Source of the DNA: Solirubrobacter ginsenosidimutans
GTDB taxonomy: Bacteria; Actinomycetota; Thermoleophilia; Solirubrobacterales; Solirubrobacteraceae
Direction: 5' to 3'
Assembly (NCBI RefSeq): GCF_027587205.1
Contig: NZ_JAPDOD010000009.1
Coordinates: 1-64,000 of the forward strand
DNA length: 64,000 nt
The first letter of the stretch is position 1, and every line of letters starts with the position of its first letter. Shown here one piece after another: positions 27,350-34,305 of this stretch. The notes beneath the pieces were generated by a model, which saw only the letters and a program-made list of their open reading frames with translations, made no database searches and was not told where the DNA came from. Made by a program: the position numbers and the translations under genes.

Positions 27350-28145
27350 CGCACACCGCGCGCCGCGGAACGCTGCTGAGCAGCGCGGCGTAGGCGATCG
27401 CGCACCCCGCCAGCGCGAGCGGCACGGCGACGATCACGCCGAACCCCGGCGCGACGACGGCCACCGTGACGCAGAAGACGAGGTAGGCCCGCAGCCCACC
27501 CACGAGCCCGCGCAGCGCACTCGCCGCGGCCTCGACCCCCCGGCTGCGGGCGAGCACCAACGCCAGCGCCGTGCTCAACGCGGGGAACGCCCCGATCGTC
27601 CCCGCCGCCGCCGGCCCGGCCAGATCCGCGGTCACCAGCGACGCGCCCACCATCACGAACGCGGCCATCGCCCCGAGCCCCGCCACCAGGGGGTCAGACC
27701 CCTTAACAATGCGATTTGTCTCTGAGCAGGGGTTTTCATACGAACGCCGCGTTGAGGGGTCAGACCCCTTAATAAGCGCGGTGCCGAGGAGGAGCGCCGG
27801 GACGCCCGCGACGATCGCGAACAGCGGCGGGATCGGGGCGACGAGGAGCGAGAGCGCCACGAAGGCCGTGGTGCCGGCGAGGAGGCCGAGGGCGGGGCCG
27901 CGGCGGGTGAGCACCGCGGCGAAGACGAGGGCGAACGCGACCTGGGCGACGACGTGGGAGGCGGCGCCCGCGGCGAGGGTCGCGCCGGCATCGCGGCCGA
28001 GCTCGGCGCCGACGGCGAGGACGATGACGGACAGGGCGACGGGCATCGCCGCCATCGCGCCGGCGACGGCGGGGCCGAAGCGGCGCTCGGCGGCGGTGGC
28101 GGCGAGCATCAGGGTGGGTGCGGCGAGGAGAGGGACGAAGACCAT
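27330..28145 (-). CDS. Polytopic membrane protein carrying an in-frame repeat insertion, 271 aa
   Basis: About eight hydrophobic helices, no recognised family; some likeness to small permeases (AVAGAMAAMPVALSVIVLA). Residues ~122-154 (LIKGSDPSTRR to IVKGSDPLVAG) are hydrophilic, AT-richer and encoded by a paired palindromic element; they interrupt what would otherwise be a loop between two helices. I prefer ATG at 28145 (GAAGG five bases before) over GTG at 28157. It is divergent from the LysR gene at 28222, the usual arrangement for a LysR regulator and its target. Confidence 0.65.
   Translation of the reverse strand: MVFVPLLAAPTLMLAATAAERRFGPAVAGAMAAMPVALSVIVLAVGAELGRDAGATLAAGAASHVVAQVAFALVFAAVLTRRGPALGLLAGTTAFVALSLLVAPIPPLFAIVAGVPALLLGTALIKGSDPSTRRSYENPCSETNRIVKGSDPLVAGLGAMAAFVMVGASLVTADLAGPAAAGTIGAFPALSTALALVLARSRGVEAAASALRGLVGGLRAYLVFCVTVAVVAPGFGVIVAVPLALAGCAIAYAALLSSVPRRAVCVTGASG
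27689..27772. repeat. Paired palindromic element A inside a coding region
   Basis: Two direct copies of GGGGTCAGACCCCTTAA (palindromic core at 27690-27702 and 27756-27768) lie exactly 66 bases apart around an AT-richer spacer. On the minus strand each core encodes GSDP, and the frame of the membrane-protein gene is kept. The same core occurs twice in element B. Confidence 0.85.
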
Positions 28146-28221
28146 GTGGACCTTCACCCTGAGCGATGCGAGCCTTCTATTCCAGCGATGGTTTCGAACG
28201 CAAAAGCGTGCGAGAATCCGA

Positions 28222-29163
28222 ATGATGGAACTCCGGCGTCTCCGGTTGCTGCACGAGTTCTCCCGGCGCGGGACGGTGGCGGCCGTCGCCGAGGCGCTGA
28301 GCTACAGCCCGTCGTCGGTGTCCGTGCAGCTGGCCGAGCTCGAGCGCGAGGCGGGTGTGCCGCTGCTGCGGCGCTCGGGGCGCACGCTCGAGCTCACGCC
28401 CGCCGGCATCCGCCTCGCCGCCCACGCCGCGAGCGCCCTCACCGCCGACGAGGCGGTCCTCGCGGAGCTCGCCGCGCTGACCGGCACGCCACGCGGGCGG
28501 GTGCGGATGACGTTCGTGCAGACCCCCGCGCTCGCGCTGCTGAGCAGCGCCCTCCGGCAGCTCGCCGAGACCGCCCCGGACCTGCGGGTCGAGGTCAAGC
28601 ACTCCGAGACCGCCCCCGCGCTCGCCGATCTGCGCTCGCGGGCGGTGGACCTGGTCGTCGGCATCGACTACGACCCGATCCCGGTGCCCCGCCACCGCGA
28701 CGTCGACCGCCGCGACCTGATCCGCGAAGCGGTGCTGCTGTGCATCCCGCCCGACCACCCGCTCGCCGCGGCCCCCGGCCCGGTCTCGCTCGCCGCGTTC
28801 GAGGACGCCGCGTGGGCGGCCGACTTCCCGGGCAGCGGCCACCGCACCGCGCTCGAGCACCTCTGCAACCGCCTGGGCGGCTACGCGCCCGACATCCGCC
28901 ATCACACCGACGACGCGCTGATCCTGCGCGCGCTCGTCGCCTCGGGTCAGGCGGTGACGATCCTGGCGGCGTTCATCGCGACCGCGACGCCGCAGGTCGC
29001 GGCACGGCCGATCGCCGAAGGCGCCGTGCACCGGACGATCTTCACCGCCGTCCGCGCGTCGACCGCCGACGCGCCCGCGGTCCAAGCGGTCCGCGAAGCG
29101 CTGCAGAGCGCGGCCGTGACGGCGACCGCCGGCCGCGACGACGTCACGCTTCTGGAGACGTGA
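28222..29163 (+). CDS. LysR-family transcriptional regulator, 313 aa
   Basis: The winged HTH occupies residues 1-60 (LRRLRLLHEFSRRGTVAAVA, ALSYSPSSVSVQLAELEREA, LLRRSGRTLELTPAG). The substrate-binding domain follows from ~90 (RVRMTFVQTPALALL, DLVVGIDYDP, AVLLCIPPDHPLA). The frame is open far upstream, but ATG at 28222 (or the next codon ATG) gives the family start. Divergent from the membrane protein gene, with a 76-base shared promoter region; it probably controls that gene and itself. Effector unknown. Confidence 0.88.
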   Translation: MMELRRLRLLHEFSRRGTVAAVAEALSYSPSSVSVQLAELEREAGVPLLRRSGRTLELTPAGIRLAAHAASALTADEAVLAELAALTGTPRGRVRMTFVQTPALALLSSALRQLAETAPDLRVEVKHSETAPALADLRSRAVDLVVGIDYDPIPVPRHRDVDRRDLIREAVLLCIPPDHPLAAAPGPVSLAAFEDAAWAADFPGSGHRTALEHLCNRLGGYAPDIRHHTDDALILRALVASGQAVTILAAFIATATPQVAARPIAEGAVHRTIFTAVRASTADAPAVQAVREALQSAAVTATAGRDDVTLLET

Positions 29164-30295
29164 CCCGGCTGCGGCGCTTCTCGGCGTACATCGCGGTGTC
29201 GGCCTCGCCGAGCAGCTGATCGACGTCCGCGGCGGAGCTGAGCGCGATCGCCGCGACACCGATGCTCGCCCCCGCGGCGACCGTCCGGCCGTCGAGCGCG
29301 ACCGGCTCGCGCAGCGCCGAGCGCAGGCGCTCCGCGGCCGCGGCGGCCTCCTCCGGCGTAGCCTCGCTCAAGAGCACGCCGAACTCGTCGCCGCCCAGCC
29401 GGGCGGCGGCGTCACCTGAGCGCAGGCTCCGGCGCAGCCGCTCGCCCACGATCGTCAGCAGCAGATCTCCGGCCGCGTGGCCGAGCTCGTCATTGACGCT
29501 CTTGAAGCCGTCGAGGTCGATGTAGAGCACCGCGCCGGTCCGCCGCTCCAGGGCCGAGCCGACGACGTCGCGGAAGAGGCGCCGGTTGGCGAGCCCGGTC
29601 AACGCGTCGTGGTGGGCCTGATGGCGGATCTGGGCCCGGCTGCGCTCGAGCTCCTCGTAGCGGCGGGCGTTCTCGAGCGCGACCCCTGCGTGGGCGGCGA
29701 GCAGCTCGAACGCCTCGATCTCCTCCGGCCGCAGCTTGCGGGAGCGCTTGCTGCCGCCGACCAGCACGCCCGCGAGCGAGCCGCCCACCCAGATCGGACC
29801 GGCCACGGCCGAGGTGAAGCCCGCCTGCGCCAGCCGCGGGACCGCGGCGGCCTGGGAGCCGTAGTCGGCGACGGCGACGACCGCGCGGGCCGCCCGCGCC
29901 AGCCCGGTCATCCCGATCGTCGCCGGGTGCACGGCGTTGACGTAGTCGACCGGCATCCCGCGCGCGTGGGTGACGTGGTAGGTCCCGCTCTCCTCGTCGA
30001 TGATCGAGATGTTGGCCGACTCGAAGCCCATCTCCCCCACGGCCGCCACGACACCCTCGAGCACCTCCTCGGTGCCGAGCCGGTTCATGCTCTTGCCCGC
30101 CCGCGCGACCACCGCCAGCAGCGCGGCCGAGCGCGACGCGTCGGCGGCGGAGCGGCGATTGAACGACAGCGCGCCGCACCACACCATCAACCCCACCCAC
30201 AGCACGTGGACGAGAACCTCCCACGGGCCGCGGAGGAAGACCGTCAAGATGGCGAGCGCCGCGAGCGCGGCGCCGGCAGCCCAGATGCGGGTCAT
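29144..30295 (-). CDS. Diguanylate cyclase: membrane anchor, GAF, GGDEF, 383 aa
   Basis: Two N-terminal hydrophobic helices (~5-45) anchor it. A GAF domain spans ~65-215 (GFESANISIIDEESG, GPIWVGGSLAGVLVGG). A coiled link (ELERSRAQIRHQAHHD) leads to the GGDEF domain (DALTGLANRRLFRD, VLYIDLDGFKSVNDELGHAAGD, RLGGDEFGVLL), with the active-site GGDEF intact. An I-site RxxD upstream of it may be present as RSGD. It should make cyclic di-GMP. No EAL domain. The 3' end overlaps the LysR gene by 20 bases, convergent. Confidence 0.9.
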   Translation of the reverse strand: MTRIWAAGAALAALAILTVFLRGPWEVLVHVLWVGLMVWCGALSFNRRSAADASRSAALLAVVARAGKSMNRLGTEEVLEGVVAAVGEMGFESANISIIDEESGTYHVTHARGMPVDYVNAVHPATIGMTGLARAARAVVAVADYGSQAAAVPRLAQAGFTSAVAGPIWVGGSLAGVLVGGSKRSRKLRPEEIEAFELLAAHAGVALENARRYEELERSRAQIRHQAHHDALTGLANRRLFRDVVGSALERRTGAVLYIDLDGFKSVNDELGHAAGDLLLTIVGERLRRSLRSGDAAARLGGDEFGVLLSEATPEEAAAAAERLRSALREPVALDGRTVAAGASIGVAAIALSSAADVDQLLGEADTAMYAEKRRSRVTSPEA

Positions 30296-30367
30296 CGACC
30301 CGACTAATCGGCGCCTCGGCGCTCAGGTGTAGTGGGGCTAGCCACACCTTCGGAGTACGCTCCGCGC

Positions 30368-31717
30368 GTGCCTCTGCCGGCGGAAGGGACGATCCCGACA
30401 CCGGGCTACGACCGCAGCCGGGTGGTCCCGGGGGTCGTGCACTTCGGGGTCGGCGGCTTCCACCGCGCGCACCAGGCGATGTACCACGACCGCCTGCTCA
30501 GCGCGGGGACCGGCTTCGAGTACGGCATCTGCGGCGTGGGCGTGATGCCGCAGGACCGCGCGATGAAGGACGCGCTCGAGGCCCAGGAGCATCTCTACAC
30601 GCTCGTGGTCAAGCACGCCGACGGCACGTACGAGCCGCGCGTGATCGGCTCGATCGTGGACTACCTGTTCGCGCCCGACGATCCCGAGGCGGTGATCGAG
30701 CGGCTCGCCGCCGAGACGACGCGGATCGTCTCGCTGACCGTGACCGAGGGCGGCTACGAGCCGGGCAACGTGGTCTTCCGCTACATCCTCGACGCGCTCA
30801 CCCGCCGGCGCGAGCGCGGCCTGGAGCCGTTCACGGTGATGTCCTGCGACAACCTCCCCGGCAACGGCGATCGCACGCGCCAGGTCATGCTCGAGCTCGG
30901 CGGCGAGGAGGCCATCCGCGGCGTCGCGTTCCCGAACTCGATGGTGGACCGGATCACGCCGCAGACCACCGACGCCGACCGCCGCGAGGTCAAGGAGCGC
31001 TTCGGCCTCGACGACGCCTGGCCCGTCGTCTGCGAGCCGTTCGAGCAGTGGGTGCTCGAGGACGCGTTCACCCTCGGGCGCCCGCCATACGAGCAGGTCG
31101 GCGTGCAGGTGGTCGAAGACGTTGAGCCGTACGAGCTGATGAAGCTGCGGCTGCTCAACGCCAGCCATCAGGCGCTCTGCTACTTCGCCTACCTCGACGG
31201 CTACCGGCTCGTCCACGAGGCCGCCCAGGACCCGCTCTACCGCACGTTCCTGCGTGGCTACATGGACCGCGAGGGCGCGCCGACGCTCGCCCCCGTGCCC
31301 GGCGTCGACCTCGAGGACTACGAGGCGACGCTGATCGAGCGCTTCTCCAACGGCGAGGTGCGCGACACCGTCGCCCGCCTCTGCGCCGAGTCCAGCGACC
31401 GGATCCCCAAGTGGCTGCTCCCGGTCATCCGGCACAACCTCGCCCATGGCGGCGAGATCGAGCGCAGCGCGGCCGTGGTGGCCAGCTGGGCGCGCTACGC
31501 GGAGGGAACGGACGAAAAGGGCGAGCCGATCGACATCGTCGACCCGCTCAAGGACCGCGTCAGCGCCAATGCGCGGGCGGGCCGCTTCATCGAGGATCGC
31601 GCGCTGTTCGGCGACCTCGCCGGCGACGCCCGCTTCCGCGCGGCCTACGACGCGGCGCTGGACTCACTGCACGAGCACGGCGCCCGCAGGACGCTCGAGC
31701 GCTACCAGAGCGTGTAG
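30368..31717 (+). CDS. Mannitol dehydrogenase-family polyol/uronate oxidoreductase, 449 aa
   Basis: This long-chain NAD-dependent dehydrogenase family oxidises mannitol, arabinitol or reduces fructuronate. The N-terminal nucleotide-binding part has VVHFGVGGFHRAHQAMYHD and IVSLTVTEGGY; the catalytic C-terminal part has SCDNLPGNGDRTR, FPNSMVDRITPQT and the catalytic-Lys block LMKLRLLNASHQALCYF. Substrate cannot be fixed from sequence; mannitol 2-dehydrogenase is likely. I chose GTG at 30368 (CGGAG 12 bases upstream); GTG at 30332 is possible. Its end overlaps the convergent SDR by 16 bases. Confidence 0.87.
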   Translation: MPLPAEGTIPTPGYDRSRVVPGVVHFGVGGFHRAHQAMYHDRLLSAGTGFEYGICGVGVMPQDRAMKDALEAQEHLYTLVVKHADGTYEPRVIGSIVDYLFAPDDPEAVIERLAAETTRIVSLTVTEGGYEPGNVVFRYILDALTRRRERGLEPFTVMSCDNLPGNGDRTRQVMLELGGEEAIRGVAFPNSMVDRITPQTTDADRREVKERFGLDDAWPVVCEPFEQWVLEDAFTLGRPPYEQVGVQVVEDVEPYELMKLRLLNASHQALCYFAYLDGYRLVHEAAQDPLYRTFLRGYMDREGAPTLAPVPGVDLEDYEATLIERFSNGEVRDTVARLCAESSDRIPKWLLPVIRHNLAHGGEIERSAAVVASWARYAEGTDEKGEPIDIVDPLKDRVSANARAGRFIEDRALFGDLAGDARFRAAYDAALDSLHEHGARRTLERYQSV

Positions 31718-32403
31718 CCGCCGTCGACGACCAGCACCGAGCCGGTCATGAAGCTGGACGCGTCGCTGGCGAGGAAGACCACCGACGGCCCCATCTCCTC
31801 CGGCAGCGCGTAGCGGCCCATCGGCGGGTCGTCGATCCACAGCGGCTTGAACCGCGGGTCGTCGACCGGTGCCATCTCGGTCTTGACGTAGCCCGGCGCG
31901 AGGGCGTTGACGCGCACGCCGTGCGGCGCCCACTCGGCCGCCAGCGACTTCGTCAGCTGGTGCACGGCGGCCTTGGACGCGTTGTAGGCGGGCTGCCACT
32001 GCGGGCGGTTGACGATCTGCGCGGAGATCGAGCCGATGTTGACGATCGCCCCTCCGCCACGGGCGATCATCTGCTCGCCCACCACCCGCGAGCAGTTCCA
32101 GACGCCGTCGACGTTGACGTCCCAGACCGCGCGCCACTCCTCGTCGGGGACCTCGAGCGCGGGGCGGTGAAAGCACACGCCGGCGTTGTTGACGAGCACG
32201 TCGATCGGTCCGATCTCCGCGACCATCGCGCGCACGCTGTCGATGTCGGTGACATCGGTGATGACGCCCTGCGAGCGCGAGGCGATCACGACCTCGGCGC
32301 CGGCCTCGGTCAGCGCGGTCGCGACCGCGGCGCCGATTCCGCTGCCGCCGCCGGTGACGACCGCAACCTTGCCGTCGAGCCGGAACGTGTCGAGGACGCT
32401 CAT
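31702..32403 (-). CDS. Short-chain dehydrogenase/reductase, 233 aa
   Basis: Classical SDR: cofactor loop VTGGGSGIGAAVA, NNAG, catalytic Ser in NIGSISAQ, and YNASK with Tyr and Lys. The C-terminus (FLASDASSFMTGSVLVVDGGYTLW) is typical of the FabG/glucose dehydrogenase-like group. The second glycine-rich Asp position (ASRS) suggests NADP preference, but this is weak. Neighbouring polyol dehydrogenase suggests sugar or polyol substrates. ATG at 32403 matches the family start; the longer open frame is spurious. Confidence 0.88.
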   Translation of the reverse strand: MSVLDTFRLDGKVAVVTGGGSGIGAAVATALTEAGAEVVIASRSQGVITDVTDIDSVRAMVAEIGPIDVLVNNAGVCFHRPALEVPDEEWRAVWDVNVDGVWNCSRVVGEQMIARGGGAIVNIGSISAQIVNRPQWQPAYNASKAAVHQLTKSLAAEWAPHGVRVNALAPGYVKTEMAPVDDPRFKPLWIDDPPMGRYALPEEMGPSVVFLASDASSFMTGSVLVVDGGYTLW

Positions 32404-32518
32404 CGCGGGCACGCTACCGGAAGCATCGCTCCGGCAGTCGTGATTATCTGTTGACAGCGCGGAGGTTCTTCGCGAGGCTGTGAAACCAGCGAGTAGGCGC
32501 CGGGAGGAGACACGGGGA

Positions 32519-33682
32519 ATGGCCGAGATCACGTTCCAGAACGTGTGGAAGCGGTACCCGGACGGCTTCGAGGCCGTCAAGGACATGAATCTCGAGATCG
32601 GCGACGGCGAGTTCATGATCCTCGTCGGGCCGTCCGGCTGCGGGAAGTCCACCGCGCTGCGGATGGTCGCGGGCCTCGAGGACATCACCGACGGTGATTT
32701 GGTGATCGGCGGCGAACGGGTCAACGAGCTCGCCCCGCGCGACCGTGACATCGCGATGGTCTTTCAGAACTACGCGCTGTACCCGCACATGACGGTGCGT
32801 GAGAACATGGGCTTCGCGCTCAAGCTCGCGAAGGTCAACAAGTCGGAGATCGACAAGAAGGTCGACGAGGCGGCGCAGATCCTCGAGCTCGGCGCGCATC
32901 TCGATCGCAAGCCGGCGAACCTCTCAGGTGGCCAGCGCCAGCGCGTGGCGATGGGCCGCGCGATCGTGCGCGACCCCAAGGCCTTCCTGATGGACGAGCC
33001 GCTGTCGAACCTCGACGCCAAGCTTCGCGTGCAGATGCGCACCCAGGTGGCGCGCATCCAGCAGCAGCTCGGCACGACGATGCTCTACGTGACCCACGAT
33101 CAGACCGAGGCGATGACCCTCGGCGACCGCGTCGCGGTCATGCGCGCGGGCATCATCCAGCAGGTCGACACGCCCAAGGTCCTCTACGAAGACCCGATCA
33201 ACCTGTTCGTCGCCGGCTTCATCGGCTCGCCCGCGATGAACTTCATCCCCGCCCGCCTGGAAGAGGGCAACGTCCGGCTGCCGTTCGGCGACGTGCCGAT
33301 CCCCGCCGGTGTGAAGACCGACAAGCGCGAGGTGATCGCCGGCATCCGGCCGGAGCACTTCGAGGACGCCCAGTACGGCGACGAGGTCGAGGGCGGACTG
33401 CGCTTCAAGACCACCGTCGACGTCGTCGAGTCGATGGGCTCCGAGCTCTACGCCTACTTCGACATCAAGGGCGCGTCGGAGGTCCACTCCGAGCAACTCG
33501 ACGAGCTCGCCGCCGACGCCGGCATGGACGACGTCCCGGGCGGGAGCGCCTCGCACGTCGTCGCGCGCCTGGACGCGCGGTCTCAGGCCGAGCACGGCCG
33601 CGAGGTCGAGGTCGTCCTCGACGCTTCGCAGATCAAGCTCTTCGACCCCGACGGCGGCCGGTCGCTCACGACCACGCGCTGA
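32519..33682 (+). CDS. MalK/UgpC-type sugar ABC transporter ATPase, 387 aa
   Basis: Full ABC ATPase: Walker A GPSGCGKST, Q-loop MVFQNYALYPHMTV, signature LSGGQRQRVAMGRA, Walker B AFLMDEPLSNLD, H-loop YVTHDQTEAM. Then the TOBE/regulatory domain of the MalK group (~240-387; GIRPEHF). A strong GGAGGA lies nine bases before ATG 32519. No permease or binding-protein genes are adjacent, so it is an orphan ATPase, likely shared by several sugar transporters as known for MsmX and MsiK. Confidence 0.93.
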   Translation: MAEITFQNVWKRYPDGFEAVKDMNLEIGDGEFMILVGPSGCGKSTALRMVAGLEDITDGDLVIGGERVNELAPRDRDIAMVFQNYALYPHMTVRENMGFALKLAKVNKSEIDKKVDEAAQILELGAHLDRKPANLSGGQRQRVAMGRAIVRDPKAFLMDEPLSNLDAKLRVQMRTQVARIQQQLGTTMLYVTHDQTEAMTLGDRVAVMRAGIIQQVDTPKVLYEDPINLFVAGFIGSPAMNFIPARLEEGNVRLPFGDVPIPAGVKTDKREVIAGIRPEHFEDAQYGDEVEGGLRFKTTVDVVESMGSELYAYFDIKGASEVHSEQLDELAADAGMDDVPGGSASHVVARLDARSQAEHGREVEVVLDASQIKLFDPDGGRSLTTTR

Positions 33683-33712
33683 GGCGTTCCGGCGCTCGCG
33701 GCTGCCGTCGCC

Positions 33713-34240
33713 CTATGCGGCGGCGGCGGCCGCGATGCGCGTCGCCTTGCGCTTGGCGAACAGGGCGCGGGCGAGATAGAGCGGGGTCGGCGGCACCCAA
33801 CCGAGCTGCAGCGCGGTGCCGAGGTCGTCGCGGTTGGCCCAGTGCTCGATCACGCGGCCGTCGGCGATCCGCAGCCAGTGCGTCTGCGTGCTCGCGAACG
33901 TCTTGCCGGTCGGCGGGAAGGCCTGGCCGACCTTGGCGTCCTCGTCGTAGTCCACGAACACGCGCGTGTGGCGGCCCTTCATCGTGCAGTGCACGACCAC
34001 GATGTCGCCCTCGGCGATCACCTCGTTGATCTCCCAGTGGAGGCCTTCGAAGGCGTGGCGGAGCCACTCCGCGGTGGCGTAGGCGGCGGCCGGACCGCGA
34101 CCGCGCGCGGCGGGCGGCTCATCCTTGGCCTCGTGGTTGAGGAACTCCGGGTGCAGGAGCTCGTGGAAGTCTTCAAGCGTGCCGTCGCCCATGATGTGGA
34201 TCGAGCGGACGGCGAGCGCCTTGGCGTCGTCGATGTTCAT
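33713..34240 (-). CDS. SnoaL-like/NTF2-fold ester cyclase family protein, 175 aa
   Basis: Cone-shaped NTF2-fold protein: LHPEFLNHEAKDEP, AEWLRHAFEGLHWEINEVIAEGDIVVVHCTMKGRHTR, FASTQTHWLRIADGRVIEHWANRDD. This matches the SnoaL-like polyketide cyclase family, most of whose members have unknown roles. The C-terminal ~20 residues are an Ala-rich basic tail. ATG at 34240 is taken since the upstream part lies in the promoter. Same strand as the LuxR gene upstream, 65 bases apart. Confidence 0.8.
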   Translation of the reverse strand: MNIDDAKALAVRSIHIMGDGTLEDFHELLHPEFLNHEAKDEPPAARGRGPAAAYATAEWLRHAFEGLHWEINEVIAEGDIVVVHCTMKGRHTRVFVDYDEDAKVGQAFPPTGKTFASTQTHWLRIADGRVIEHWANRDDLGTALQLGWVPPTPLYLARALFAKRKATRIAAAAAA

Positions 34241-34305
34241 GGCCTCGATGCTCCCGGGGGCGCGCGCCGCTCGCATCAGGGCCAGCACCTGATGTTTCGT
34301 CAGGG

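Noticed and set aside
27686..27778. CRISPR-like repeat
   Set aside because: Only two copies, palindromic and inside a coding gene; no spacers, leader or cas genes in the window.
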